Shown here piece after piece: positions 1-8,960 of a stretch of DNA of 64,000 nt. The notes beneath the pieces are model-generated. The model worked only from the letters and a program-made list of their open reading frames with translations, was not told where the DNA came from and ran no database searches. The position numbers were made by a program, and so were the translations under genes. The number at the start of each line of letters is the position of its first letter. Position 1 is the stretch's first letter. The stretch comes from DASSBG01 sp963800395 (GTDB lineage: Bacteria > Pseudomonadota > Gammaproteobacteria > Xanthomonadales > Rhodanobacteraceae), in assembly GCA_963800395.1 (NCBI GenBank), contig CAWDBD010000011.1:133835-197834 (forward strand), read 5' to 3'.

Positions 1-67
1 CTTCAAGCGAATCATGTATCCTGAAGTTTGCACTGCTGCAAACGCCCCCTCTCAAGTCGCGAAACTC

Positions 68-412
68 ATGTCCGACACCATCTTCAGCAAGATCATTCGC
101 CGCGAAATCCCCGCCGACATTGTTTACGAAGACGATGACGTACTGGCCTTTCGCGATGTCAATCCGCAAGCGCCGACCCACGTGCTTTTCATACCAAAGC
201 GGCCCATCGCCAGCCTGGATGAAGCCGGGCCGGACGATGCGGAATTGCTTGGCAGACTGATGCTGGCCGCGGCGGCGTACGCGCGCGAGGAGGGCATTGC
301 CCGGGACGGCTACCGGGTGGTGGTCAACTGCAACGAGCATGGCGGACAGACGGTGTTCCACCTGCATATGCATTTGCTCGGTGGGCGCACGATGAGCTGG
401 CCGCCGGGCTGA
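68..412 (+). CDS. hinT: Histidine triad nucleotide-binding protein (HinT-like)
   Basis: This is a 114-residue HIT-family protein, expected to be a cytosolic purine nucleoside phosphoramidase. The family fold is covered end to end, from the N-terminal TIFSKIIRREIPADIVYEDD block to the catalytic triad HLHMHL near the C-terminus, and the length is close to the usual HinT size of about 119. An in-frame ATG lies 54 bases upstream at 14, but the extra 18 residues have no counterpart in HinT proteins, so the start at 68 is preferred. It is a stand-alone gene, convergent with the Slp lipoprotein gene. The family is certain; the physiological substrate is not known. Confidence 0.93.
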   Translation: MSDTIFSKIIRREIPADIVYEDDDVLAFRDVNPQAPTHVLFIPKRPIASLDEAGPDDAELLGRLMLAAAAYAREEGIARDGYRVVVNCNEHGGQTVFHLHMHLLGGRTMSWPPG

Positions 413-445
413 CTGCTGCTTGAGAGCTGTCGGTCAGGCCGGGCT

Positions 446-1009
446 CTACTTGCCGCTTGGCTTGGGCTCCTGGCGCGGCACCACGATCACCCGGGTGGGC
501 GAATTCCAGTAGGGATTCAGGTAGCCGGGACCCCAGAAAGGATCATAAAAGGGGCTGTTGTAGTAGCCGCTGTTGTACGGCAGGCGCGGCTTGACGCGGG
601 GCCACAGGTAGATGGTATCGGCGGCGATGCGCGGGTAGTTGTAGTCGTAGTCCCCGACCTTGCTGGTCAGGTGGCCATTGAGTGTGCCGGTGACCGTGAT
701 ATCACGGCCCTTGGCGAATACCTCGGGATCATAGAATCCTTGTCGGCAGGCCACGAAGCGACCCATGCTGTCCAGGTCGTCGCGGGGCCGGGTATTGCGG
801 TCCAGTGGCCGCGACAACGCATAAATGCAGGTGTGATCGGCCGCTGGAACGGTCTTGATCACCTCACCGCCCCAGCGCACACGGCTGCCGTCAGCTTGCC
901 CGGCATTCTGCGGCGAAACCTCGGCAAACTGCCCCTCAAGCGGCTTGGGGACGCTGGCGCAGGCAGCCAGGCCAATGCAGGCCCCGGCGATAAGCAATGT
1001 CTTGTACAT
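446..1009 (-). CDS. slp: Slp-family outer-membrane lipoprotein
   Basis: This 187-residue lipoprotein has a signal peptide ending in the lipobox LAAC (modified Cys at residue 17) and the Slp-type core with the RVRWGGEVIKT segment. The tail is rich in Tyr, Pro, Trp and Asn. Family knowledge places Slp in the outer membrane with links to starvation and stationary phase, but its molecular role is unclear. The start at 1009 is chosen because it places the signal peptide directly after the Met; an in-frame ATG at 1054 would put 15 charged residues before it. It is a monocistronic minus-strand gene downstream of tgpA. Confidence 0.88.
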   Translation of the reverse strand: MYKTLLIAGACIGLAACASVPKPLEGQFAEVSPQNAGQADGSRVRWGGEVIKTVPAADHTCIYALSRPLDRNTRPRDDLDSMGRFVACRQGFYDPEVFAKGRDITVTGTLNGHLTSKVGDYDYNYPRIAADTIYLWPRVKPRLPYNSGYYNSPFYDPFWGPGYLNPYWNSPTRVIVVPRQEPKPSGK

Positions 1010-1175
1010 AGCGACCTCTTCAATGGGGTGCCGAACTGGTCGGCTGATGGTCATTTAACCACGAACAAGCTGATTGATTCCTGAGCAGCTTGCGTGCAAG
1101 TCGCGGACTGGGTAGCAATAGCCGGAAATACCCTGTCTACGTTGTTTCTTTCGCATTGATCCGAATCTTGCCACC

Positions 1176-3119
1176 TCAATCATCCGCTTGCCCGGTTTCT
1201 CTCAGCGCCCCGTTGACAAGTCGCCGGTAGGCTGCAACATCGCCAGCTGTCGGGCTGTGCCGGGCATAGCGCAGGAACAGGTAACGTTTCGACAGCATGT
1301 CCAGCTGACGCGCGTGCGCAGGGAGCGCGTGGCTGGCGCGTTGCATGAAATCACCCGGGCCTTCGCTAGGCTGTCTTTCAAGCCCCAGGCGCGCCAGCTT
1401 GCGTTCCAGGCGCCGCTGGCTTTCGAGCAATGGATCGCGCTCGCGCCGGCGGCGCAGGGTCAGCAAGGTGGCCAGTGCCAGCAACAGGCTGCAGCCTATG
1501 GCCAGAATCAGCGTCAACTGACGGATGCCGGTATGCGAAATGCCGAACGGGGTCAGCAGGCCCTTCTGGCGCTCCTGATTGAAGGCCACGACAGCCTTGC
1601 CCCACCAGCGATTGACGATGTCCCAGTGGTTGCGCAAACCTTGTAGCCAGCTGTTCTGATACCAGGCGGCGCTGCTTCCGGCAGCAGCCGATGCGCCGAG
1701 ACTCACTCGCTCCGGGCGCACCGCGGCCGTGGGGTCGTAACGCACCCATCCGCGACCCTGCAGCCATACCTCGCCCCAGGCGTGTGCGTCGGAGTTGCGC
1801 ACCAGCAGGTAGCTGCCCAGGTCGCTCCAGTAGCCACCCTGATAGCCGGTGACCACGCGTGCGGGCACGCCGGCGGCACGCATCAGAAAAGTGAAAGATG
1901 ACGCATAGTGCTCGCAGAAGCCTTCGCGGGTGGAAAACAGGAAGTCGTCGATGCTGTCGCGGCCCAATGGCGCTGGTACCAGGGTGTAGTTGAAACCGCC
2001 ATTGTGGAAAAGGTCCAGGGCGGCCGCAGCGATGGCCGCATGGTCATTGCCATATTGTTGCTGCCAGCCGGCTGCAAGTGTGCGGGCATCCGGATCAAAG
2101 CCCGTCGGCAAGGCCAGGTTGCGTTGACGGTCCCTCGGGTCGAGCTTCGCTTGCAGGCTGTAGACCGTGGCCGAACGCATGGCATAGCGGTGCAGGGCGT
2201 CGAGTGGTTTGAAGCTGAACAGCTCGTGGCTGGCCAGCATGCGCGCGCCCTCGGGCTCGCTCACGGGCACATCCAGTGCCGGGAGGATATGGCCACCGGT
2301 CGGTTCCAGGGTGACCTGATAGCTGATGCTGCGGGTTGTGGAAACCGTTTCCGGCGAGGTGTCGCTGTGGCGCACATGGCTCCAGGTGCGGCCATCGAAC
2401 TGGCTCATGACCCAGCCGCGGAAATACCGTTGTCCGGGGGCCGGCGGTTGGCCGTCAAAGCTCACCCGCATGGCCGGGCTGTCGTCAATCAGCAGCTCGG
2501 TGAGGTTGCCGGGCGTCATGCGGCTGCTCAGGCCGGTGCGGCCGGTATCCGGGCCGGGAGCGCCCCATAGCGGAGAGGCCAGTCGCGGCACAAACATGAA
2601 GGCGAACAGTGCCAGTGGCAGGGCAAGCGCCAGGATTTGCACCACGGGCATCAGTTCGTGCCTCCAGGGCGGCGCAGGACCGCGTGGCTCGATGGCACGC
2701 AGCGCAGCCAGATTGGGTACCAGGCCAAGCAGCACCAACGCCGTAAAACCCATGCCCTGATTGAACAGCAGGGCGCTCATCAGCACGAAGCAGCCGAAGC
2801 CGACCGAGCTGCGGACATCGCGTGGGCGCGATGTTTCCAGCAGCTTGAGAATAAGCAGCCCGACCGCCAGGGCACTGCCCGGAGCCCGGCCAAAAAAGTT
2901 GCCGTAGTGGCTCACAATGGCCAGCAACAGGAGTGCCACCAGCGGCAGCTTGATCCACAGAGGCGCGGGACGTGGTCCGCGCGTTCGCATTTGCCACCAG
3001 CGCAAGACCAGGAGCAGGCCAAGTGGTGCACTCATCCACAATGGAATGTGACCGACGTGCACCGCCAGGGTGATCGCCATGCCCAGGCAGATGAGATCAA
3101 TGGTGCGTTGCTGGATCAT
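1176..3119 (-). CDS. tgpA: Membrane-bound transglutaminase-like protein TgpA (DUF3488)
   Basis: This is a 647-residue inner-membrane protein. About six hydrophobic segments occupy roughly residues 1-190, followed by a large periplasmic region and one more membrane segment near residue 545, then a cytosolic DUF4129-like tail. The transglutaminase core carries Cys402 in EGFCEHYASS, a His in NSDAHAWGEVW and an Asp in RYDPTA, which form the expected Cys-His-Asp triad. Its start overlaps the stop of the DUF58 gene by 4 bases (ATGA), so the two are probably translationally coupled. The moxR-DUF58-tgpA arrangement is common in gammaproteobacteria. In Pseudomonas the homologue is reported as essential, but its substrate is unknown. 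Confidence 0.92.
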   Translation of the reverse strand: MIQQRTIDLICLGMAITLAVHVGHIPLWMSAPLGLLLVLRWWQMRTRGPRPAPLWIKLPLVALLLLAIVSHYGNFFGRAPGSALAVGLLILKLLETSRPRDVRSSVGFGCFVLMSALLFNQGMGFTALVLLGLVPNLAALRAIEPRGPAPPWRHELMPVVQILALALPLALFAFMFVPRLASPLWGAPGPDTGRTGLSSRMTPGNLTELLIDDSPAMRVSFDGQPPAPGQRYFRGWVMSQFDGRTWSHVRHSDTSPETVSTTRSISYQVTLEPTGGHILPALDVPVSEPEGARMLASHELFSFKPLDALHRYAMRSATVYSLQAKLDPRDRQRNLALPTGFDPDARTLAAGWQQQYGNDHAAIAAAALDLFHNGGFNYTLVPAPLGRDSIDDFLFSTREGFCEHYASSFTFLMRAAGVPARVVTGYQGGYWSDLGSYLLVRNSDAHAWGEVWLQGRGWVRYDPTAAVRPERVSLGASAAAGSSAAWYQNSWLQGLRNHWDIVNRWWGKAVVAFNQERQKGLLTPFGISHTGIRQLTLILAIGCSLLLALATLLTLRRRRERDPLLESQRRLERKLARLGLERQPSEGPGDFMQRASHALPAHARQLDMLSKRYLFLRYARHSPTAGDVAAYRRLVNGALRETGQADD

Positions 3120-4090
3120 GGCAGCTCCGCCAGTGCGCGCATGGACCGGTGGAAGTGCGCCGGGCCCTGTCCTGCGACAATGTGGTTTTCGGGCAGGTTA
3201 AGCGACCAGACGCGCCCCGATTCATGTGCTTCGGCGACCCAGCGTGCCAGTCGGGCAATGCGCGCTTCGCGATCAGCAAGACGAACATGGCCCCAGTCCA
3301 GATGCCAGGCCTGGGCGGCCTGCGGGCGATCAAAGGTCTTGACGCGCAGGTCCTCGCTGCGCGCGCTGGCTTTCCACGCAATGCGGCGCAAGGGGTCACC
3401 ACTGCGGTAGGCGCGCAGCCCCGACCACTCGTCTCCATGCGTACGCCGATGACGGTTGGCATCTCCCGCGAGTGATGCGGGTGCCGGACCTGAGGCCTCA
3501 GGCCGCGGGTATACCAGCACGCGATGGTCCGGGGCTATCCAGCTCCAGGCGCGAAACCAGCCGAACGGCCAGCGGCTGGATACACGCAAGCGCGGCAGGT
3601 GCAGCCAGCCGCGCTTGCTGGTGGGCACGGCAATCTGCGTGTCGATGCTGGTATCGACGTCGATACTGAAGCTCGTCTCATGGGTACCGCTGCGCAGGCG
3701 AATCGCGTTGTGGCTGTGTCCGCCGGCACGCCATGTCAGGCTCAGCCCGAGATCGTCGCCGGCAATCGCCGTGCCTGAGCTGATCGAGGACAGCTCGAGC
3801 TGGTCGAGGCTGCGAAAGGTCTGCAGCATGCTGGTGATGCAGGTTGCGGCAAGAATGCAGGTCAACAGCAGGGCGGCATTGTTGTTGTAGTTGAGTGCGC
3901 CCAGCAGCATCACCAGCAGAATTGACGCAAAAACGAAGCCGAAAGCCGTGGGCACAATGTAGATGCGGCGACGGTCCAGGCGAACCGGCAGGGGTTCGGG
4001 AGCGCGCAGACGGGTCAGGCTGGGCAGTCGCCGTTCGGCCCGCCGTACGATTCGCCCCAGAACGCGACGCATCAGGGAGCTAGTTCGCAT
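3116..4090 (-). CDS. DUF58 domain-containing membrane protein
   Basis: This 324-residue protein has two adjacent membrane helices at about residues 45-90 and a C-terminal DUF58 region marked by the hallmark GDPLRRIAWKASARSEDL. DUF58 proteins are partners of MoxR ATPases and often carry a von Willebrand A-like fold. Here it sits between moxR (175 bases upstream) and tgpA (4-base overlap downstream), which suggests one functional unit at the inner membrane. Another ATG six codons in (4072) could be the real start. Function beyond the family link is not established. Confidence 0.88.
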   Translation of the reverse strand: MRTSSLMRRVLGRIVRRAERRLPSLTRLRAPEPLPVRLDRRRIYIVPTAFGFVFASILLVMLLGALNYNNNAALLLTCILAATCITSMLQTFRSLDQLELSSISSGTAIAGDDLGLSLTWRAGGHSHNAIRLRSGTHETSFSIDVDTSIDTQIAVPTSKRGWLHLPRLRVSSRWPFGWFRAWSWIAPDHRVLVYPRPEASGPAPASLAGDANRHRRTHGDEWSGLRAYRSGDPLRRIAWKASARSEDLRVKTFDRPQAAQAWHLDWGHVRLADREARIARLARWVAEAHESGRVWSLNLPENHIVAGQGPAHFHRSMRALAELP

Positions 4091-4265
4091 GACTCAAATG
4101 ATCTCCTGACACGGTGATTTGAACCGTATTTCGCCGGGTGATCGCAATGCCAAAACAAGCCGCCGCAGATTGCCAGCATATCGAGTACCCCGGCCGGGCA
4201 AGCGTCTGCCACGGGCGACCATCGTGCCGCCACAGCGGGGTCTTGTGCGGCATGCAGGCTCGCCA

Positions 4266-5213
4266 TCAGTCCACCGGCACTTCATCCAGCAGAGCGTGCG
4301 CGAGCTGGTCGCGGTCGGCGCCATGGCGCGGGGCCAGGCGGTGCGCGCTGGCGGCTACGAACAGGGCCTGGATGTCCTCGGGGATGACATGCTTGCGGCC
4401 TTCGAGCCATGCCCATGCGCGCGCTGCGGCCAGCAGCGCCAGACCGGCTCGCGGTGACAGACCGATGTGGATGTCGGCGTGTTTGCGGCTGGCGGCCAGC
4501 AAGGCCTGAAGATAGTCCAGCAGCGGCCCGGTCACGGTTACGGCATGTACCTGCTTGCGTGCTTCGAGCAACTGGTCTGCGTCCATCACCGGCTGGCAAT
4601 GCTGCAGCAGCTGGCGGCGATCATCTCCGGCCAGCAGGGCACGTTCGGCAGCCTTGTCCGGGTAGTCCAGTGCAATGCGCAGCATGAAGCGATCCAGTTG
4701 CGAGTCGGGCAGCGGGAATGTGCCGCCCATGTCCAGCGGGTTCTGTGTGGCGATGACCATGAACGGATGTTGCAGCTTGCGGGTCTTGCCATCCACGCTG
4801 ACCTGGCCTTCGGCCATCGCTTCGAGCAATGCGCTCTGGGTCTTGGGCGTCGCGCGGTTGATCTCGTCGGCCAAAAGCAACTGCGTGAACAGTGCGCCCG
4901 GATGAAAGCGAAACGTGCCGTGTTCGCGTTCGTAGACGCTGACACCGATAATGTCGGCCGGCAGCAGGTCGCTGGTGAACTGGATGCGTTGGAAATCAAG
5001 TTTCAGCGTGGCCGCGATGGCGTGTGCCAGGGTGGTCTTGCCAACGCCGGGAATGTCTTCAATCAGCAGGTGCCCCGCGGAGAGGGCGCAGGCAAAGGCC
5101 AGTTGTACCTGGTGCTGCTTGCCCAGGACGATGTTGTTGACCTGTGATTGAGCGTCGGCCAGCAGTTGCTGCAAATTTGATGGCGAAGAGGAATCGAGTG
5201 CAATGGTGGCCAT
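4266..5213 (-). CDS. MoxR-family AAA+ ATPase
   Basis: This is a 315-residue MoxR ATPase. The Walker A motif is in IEDIPGVGKTTLAHA, Walker B is LLADEINRATPKTQ, and sensor 1 is in VIATQNPLDMGGTF. MoxR proteins act as chaperone-like ATPases for neighbouring VWA/DUF58 proteins, so it probably serves the DUF58 protein and TgpA. The start at 5213 is preceded by AAGG about six bases upstream. A longer frame to 5321 exists but adds residues without homology. The start codon overlaps the beginning of the divergent glycosyltransferase gene by 11 bases, so its promoter must lie inside that coding region. Confidence 0.9.
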   Translation of the reverse strand: MATIALDSSSPSNLQQLLADAQSQVNNIVLGKQHQVQLAFACALSAGHLLIEDIPGVGKTTLAHAIAATLKLDFQRIQFTSDLLPADIIGVSVYEREHGTFRFHPGALFTQLLLADEINRATPKTQSALLEAMAEGQVSVDGKTRKLQHPFMVIATQNPLDMGGTFPLPDSQLDRFMLRIALDYPDKAAERALLAGDDRRQLLQHCQPVMDADQLLEARKQVHAVTVTGPLLDYLQALLAASRKHADIHIGLSPRAGLALLAAARAWAWLEGRKHVIPEDIQALFVAASAHRLAPRHGADRDQLAHALLDEVPVD

Positions 5214-6867
5214 GGACAACCTTGAAGCGAATGAACGGCTGGATAGTGACTCCAGTGTAGCGGGCGCTACGGTCTGGCGTCGTGCCTTCATCGCGGTTTT
5301 TGCCGTGCAATTGCTGATCAAGCTTGCTTTGGCGGTGCATCTGCCACTGTTCGGTGACGAGGCCTTTTACTGGCAGGAAAGCCGCCATCTGGCCTGGGGC
5401 TACAGCGACCTGCCGGGAATGACCGCCTGGCTGGTTGCCCTGGGTACCGGGCTGGGGGGGCACTCCAGCCTGGCCGTACGCAGTGTGTTCCTGATGCTGG
5501 GTGCCTTGCTGCCATGGTTGGTGGTGTCGTTTGCGCGTCGCCATTTTGGCGCTCGCGCAGGGTGGCAGGCCGGGCTGCTGGCCATGGGCCTGCCATTGGC
5601 CGGCAGTCTGGGTTTGCTGGCGCTGCCGGACGTGATGCTGACCGTGGCTTCGATGATGGCCTTGCTGGCGCTGGATGCGGCGCTCAGGAGCGATCAGTGG
5701 CGTCATTGGCTGGCATTGTCCCTGAGCCTGATTCTGGCGCTGGCCAGTCACTATCGCGCCGGCATGCTGCTGCTGGCCGGTCTTGTGTTTGCCGTCGCCA
5801 GCCCTCGTGGCAGGGCCTTGTGGCGCAATCCGCGCTGGTATGTGGCTCTGGCGCTTGGCGCGCTGGGCGCATTGCCGGCGCTGCTCTACAACCTGGGGCA
5901 CCAGTGGGTTGGACTGGCTTTTCAGACCCTTGAGCGCAACCCCTGGTCATTCCATGCCGATGCGCTACGCCAGCCGCTGGAGCAGGCCATCGCGTGTACG
6001 CCGTTGTTGTACCTTTTGCTGTTGTGGGCGGTGCTGCACAGCCTGAGAAGAATGCGGCGGGGCGCGCCATGGGATCTGGTGGCCTGTATCGGCACCACTT
6101 TCCTGCTGGCCTATTTTCTGTTTGGCCTGTTTGCCGACGAGCTGCGCTTCCGTGTGCATTGGCCATTGGCGGGTTACCTGCCCGTGCTGGCCGTGGTCCC
6201 CGTGCTGGCCCGTCGCCTGTGGCAGACGGGCAGGGCACGTCTGGCTGCACGCGCGGCACTGTGCCTGGCCTGGGTGCTTCTGGCGCTGGGACAGGTGCTT
6301 GTTCTGGGGTACCTGGCGGCACTGACACAACCGCCCAGGGACGCACCGTGGCTGCGCCAGCACGCCCTGGCCGACACGTTTGACGGCTGGCGTCAGTCCT
6401 CGAGCCAGCTTGCACAGCTGCTCGACCAGCCCGGGCATGATCACGACACCTTGGTGGCTGACAATTTCCGCCTGGCTGCCGAACTCGATTTCGGGCTCGC
6501 GGGTTCTCGCCCGGTCTACTCGCTGGGCTCGCCACTCAACCACAAGCACGGTCGTGCCCGGCAGTTGCGCGATTGGCAACTGGATGAAGACGCGCTTTTT
6601 GCCCGTCATGCCGGGCAGGCGGTGCTGCTGGCAGTGGAAGAGACGGCGCTGCGCGTACATCTGCGGCCGGCATGGCTGCGCAATCTGTGCAGTCGCTTTA
6701 CCGCCATCGTGCCACTTGAACGCGTCGACATCAGCCGACACAAGCGCATCGCCTTCTACCACGCGCGCCTTCGCCACAAGCCGGTGTCCGCCAACGGCAG
6801 CCCGGATGCGTGCATCATCTGGAAGCGCGCCTATGCTGCCTATCGGTCCGGATTGGGGAGCCTCTGA
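5203..6867 (+). CDS. ArnT/PMT-like glycosyltransferase (GT39 family), membrane protein
   Basis: This 554-residue polytopic membrane protein carries the GT39/GT83 signature near its N-terminus: a first helix, then FGDEAFYWQESRHLAWGYSD, where the acidic Asp-Glu pair is the expected catalytic/metal site. Many hydrophobic segments follow, then a soluble C-terminal domain from about residue 395. Family members transfer a sugar from a polyprenyl-phosphate carrier to lipid A, a protein or a glycolipid; the acceptor here is unknown. The start at 5203 has an AGAGGAA ribosome site about ten bases upstream, better than the ATG at 5212. It is divergent from moxR with overlapping 5' ends. Confidence 0.83.
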   Translation: MVAMDNLEANERLDSDSSVAGATVWRRAFIAVFAVQLLIKLALAVHLPLFGDEAFYWQESRHLAWGYSDLPGMTAWLVALGTGLGGHSSLAVRSVFLMLGALLPWLVVSFARRHFGARAGWQAGLLAMGLPLAGSLGLLALPDVMLTVASMMALLALDAALRSDQWRHWLALSLSLILALASHYRAGMLLLAGLVFAVASPRGRALWRNPRWYVALALGALGALPALLYNLGHQWVGLAFQTLERNPWSFHADALRQPLEQAIACTPLLYLLLLWAVLHSLRRMRRGAPWDLVACIGTTFLLAYFLFGLFADELRFRVHWPLAGYLPVLAVVPVLARRLWQTGRARLAARAALCLAWVLLALGQVLVLGYLAALTQPPRDAPWLRQHALADTFDGWRQSSSQLAQLLDQPGHDHDTLVADNFRLAAELDFGLAGSRPVYSLGSPLNHKHGRARQLRDWQLDEDALFARHAGQAVLLAVEETALRVHLRPAWLRNLCSRFTAIVPLERVDISRHKRIAFYHARLRHKPVSANGSPDACIIWKRAYAAYRSGLGSL

Positions 6868-6919
6868 TCAACTCCGGCACAGGCGTCACCAGCCTGTCTG
6901 ACCGCAGACCGCAGGGTTC

Positions 6920-7498
6920 TCAGGGGACTGGATAGCCGCATGCGCGCAGCATGCGCCCCAGGGCAATCAGGGGCAGGCCGATCAGAGCGCTGGGGTCGCG
7001 CGTTTCGATGGCGTCGAACAGGCTGATGCCCAGGCCTTCGCATTTGAAACTGCCAGCGCAGTCCAGCGGTTCTTCCTTGTCGAGATAGCGTTCGATCTCT
7101 TCATCGCGCAGCGTGCGGAAGCGCACCGTGGTGATGTCGATGCCCATTTGCGGTGTCGGCATGGCGGGGTCGAGCACGCACAGCCCGGTAACAAAGCGCA
7201 GGCTCCGGCCGCTGGCATCGAGCAACTGTCGGCGCGCATTTTCCCGAGTGCCCGGCTTGCCGATCACGGTTTGATCGAGCGTGGCGACCTGGTCGCTGCC
7301 GATGATTACCGCCGCAGGGTGACTGCTGGCTGCGGTACGTGCCTTTTGCAGTGACAGCCGCTGCACCAGATCGGCAGCAGCTTCACGCGCCGCTGGCGTT
7401 TCATCGATGTCGGCGGGGCAGGTGTCGAACTCCAGAGCAAGCGTCCCGAGCTGGCGCGCCCGGTAGATCGAGCTCGAGGCCAGGACCAGGTGTCTCAC
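6920..7498 (-). CDS. yceF: Maf/YceF nucleoside triphosphate pyrophosphatase
   Basis: This 192-residue Maf-family protein resembles YceF, which removes pyrophosphate from 7-methyl-GTP. Visible motifs are the N-terminal LASSSIYRARQL, the DIDETP motif and IGSDQVATL with its catalytic Asp. It starts with GTG and overlaps the stop of the upstream minus-strand gene by four bases (GTGA), so the two are co-translated. In E. coli yceF also lies beside yceD-rpmF on the opposite strand, and the same arrangement is seen here. The YceF subfamily assignment rests on the DETP motif and synteny. Confidence 0.9.
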   Translation of the reverse strand: MRHLVLASSSIYRARQLGTLALEFDTCPADIDETPAAREAAADLVQRLSLQKARTAASSHPAAVIIGSDQVATLDQTVIGKPGTRENARRQLLDASGRSLRFVTGLCVLDPAMPTPQMGIDITTVRFRTLRDEEIERYLDKEEPLDCAGSFKCEGLGISLFDAIETRDPSALIGLPLIALGRMLRACGYPVP

Positions 7499-7941
7499 TG
7501 GCGCTCCTGATGCTCACGCACGGCGTCTTCCAGTTCCTGGTGGGCCTGCTGCAATGCCTGCAGTTGCTGCTGGATGTTTGTTCCGGCCTGCTCAAGCGCG
7601 CTGGCTGCCTGCTCCAGTTCCGCCTGGCTGGCGCCGGGTGCCTTGTCCCGGATCCACAGCCGATGCTCCAGCAGATTGCGCAGCGCCTTGTCGATTGCCG
7701 CATGGGCACTGGCGCTGCCGGCGCTGGGCAGGTTCGGGGTGACGGTGACGGCGGCGTGGGCCTGGTCAAGACGCAAGCGGCATTGCTTGATGCCGGTCTC
7801 CAGCTGGTCGGCGCCACGCAGCAGGCGCAGCATGACCTGCTCTCTGCGGTGGCCCAGCCAGTAGCGCAGGATCACGATAGCGGCGACAATAATCACCACC
7901 ACGAGTATTGCCAGACCAATCCAGTTGACGATTCTTTCCAC
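7495..7941 (-). CDS. Small membrane-anchored coiled-coil protein of unknown function
   Basis: This 148-residue protein is not recognised as a named family. An N-terminal membrane helix (about residues 6-26, IGLAILVVVIIVAAIVIL) is followed by a basic stretch and a long, Gln/Ala/Glu-rich helical region that looks like a coiled coil, especially from residue 105 to the end. The GTG start at 7941 is chosen because AGGGGC lies about six bases upstream and the helix begins right after it; the longer open frame runs antisense through yceD. It is co-translated with yceF and could be a small cell-envelope factor, but nothing visible proves that. Confidence 0.72.
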   Translation of the reverse strand: MERIVNWIGLAILVVVIIVAAIVILRYWLGHRREQVMLRLLRGADQLETGIKQCRLRLDQAHAAVTVTPNLPSAGSASAHAAIDKALRNLLEHRLWIRDKAPGASQAELEQAASALEQAGTNIQQQLQALQQAHQELEDAVREHQERQ

Positions 7942-8120
7942 GTTCTGCCCCTGTCGACATGGGGGCAGTCTGCCGCATGAGCCGGCGTGGGTAAACTGCC
8001 GCCGGGATTGACTTTGGCGGGTTTGCGCCCTAACATCCCGCGCCCATGTCCCGGTGCATGGGGAGCACCGGCTTGTCGGCCACGACAGGCGGGTATTCCT
8101 GACAGCAAAGCAGAGTTGGC

Positions 8121-8654
8121 ATGTCACCCAGGACAAAACAACCCGAGAACCACTTGCCGGCCATCGTGGATGCTGCACGGATGGCGGCAGAGCGTCGTAT
8201 TTTTGAAGGCACGCTTCCGATCGAGGGCATGTCCCGGCTGCGGGCCAGCCTTGCTGATGCAAGCGGAAATGCACGCTACGTGCTGGAATTCGGTGCCGGT
8301 GAGCTGGGCGATCGAGAACTGCATGTGCATGTCGAAGCCGAGCTGGCGCTGGAGTGCCAGAGGACGCTGGAAACGTTCGTGCATCCGATCGAGGTGGATA
8401 CTCGGCTCGGTTTGATCGACAATGAGCATCAGGAAGCCGGTTTGCCGCAAGGCGTGGAACCGTTGTTGCTGGACGATGGCTCGCTGCGGCCGGCAGCGGT
8501 GATCGAGGACGAGCTGCTGTTGGCTCTGCCACTGGTTCCGGTCAAGCCGGGTAGCCGGCTGCCGGAGTTCGATGCCGGTGAGTCACCCGCCGAGGAGGCG
8601 GACGAGAAGCACAATCCGTTTGCCGTACTCGGCAAGTTGAAACAAAACAAATGA
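8121..8654 (+). CDS. yceD: YceD (DUF177), large-subunit rRNA accumulation protein
   Basis: This 177-residue protein belongs to the DUF177/YceD family. The recognisable core is the LALECQRTLETFVHPIEVD segment with a single Cys, followed by the VIEDELLLALPLVP segment and the terminal KHNPFAVLGKLK, typical of YceD. Its homologues are needed for 23S rRNA accumulation. It lies 20 bases upstream of rpmF, the invariable family context, and is the first gene of the yceD-rpmF-fab block. The divergent promoter region shared with the small membrane protein lies at about 7942-8120. Confidence 0.93.
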   Translation: MSPRTKQPENHLPAIVDAARMAAERRIFEGTLPIEGMSRLRASLADASGNARYVLEFGAGELGDRELHVHVEAELALECQRTLETFVHPIEVDTRLGLIDNEHQEAGLPQGVEPLLLDDGSLRPAAVIEDELLLALPLVPVKPGSRLPEFDAGESPAEEADEKHNPFAVLGKLKQNK

Positions 8655-8674
8655 AGATTCTGGAGATTTGAGTC

Positions 8675-8869
8675 ATGGCCGTTCAGAAAAGCCGCAAAAC
8701 CCGATCCAAGCGCGGCATGCGCCGTTCCCACGACGCCCTCAAGCCGGTGCAGTTGTCTGATGACCCCACCAGCGGCGAGATCCATCGGCGCCATCACATC
8801 ACCGCCGACGGCTATTACCGTGGCCGCAAGGTGATCGAGACAGCTGATCCGGTTGTCGACGAAGACTGA
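8675..8869 (+). CDS. rpmF: 50S ribosomal protein L32
   Basis: This is a complete L32 of 64 residues, beginning AVQKSRKTRSKRGMRRSHD, with the conserved HHITADGYYRGRKV segment. It has no zinc-binding Cys pairs, so it is the zinc-independent form. A GGAG ribosome site lies about eight bases before the ATG. It is directly downstream of yceD. In many gammaproteobacteria plsX follows rpmF; here only 91 non-coding bases separate it from fabH. Confidence 0.98.
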   Translation: MAVQKSRKTRSKRGMRRSHDALKPVQLSDDPTSGEIHRRHHITADGYYRGRKVIETADPVVDED

Positions 8870-8898
8870 GCTGCATGCGATCGTCGCGGATGCAGCTC
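8868..8898 (+). other. Stem-loop directly after rpmF
   Basis: A perfect 9-bp inverted repeat, GAGCTGCAT / ATGCAGCTC, begins inside the rpmF stop codon. Its 13-base loop can pair further (GCGA with TCGC). There is no run of T after it, so a classical terminator is not supported. It could attenuate read-through or stabilise the yceD-rpmF mRNA. Confidence 0.6.
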
Positions 8899-8960
8899 TT
8901 GTCCGCTGACGCACGCACAGTGCACTCGGCCAGCATCCGTCAGGTTTCCAGGGGATAATC

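Noticed and set aside
8030..8532. Long minus-strand frame upstream of the coiled-coil gene
   Set aside because: It runs antisense through yceD; the ribosome site and membrane helix place the true start at 7941.
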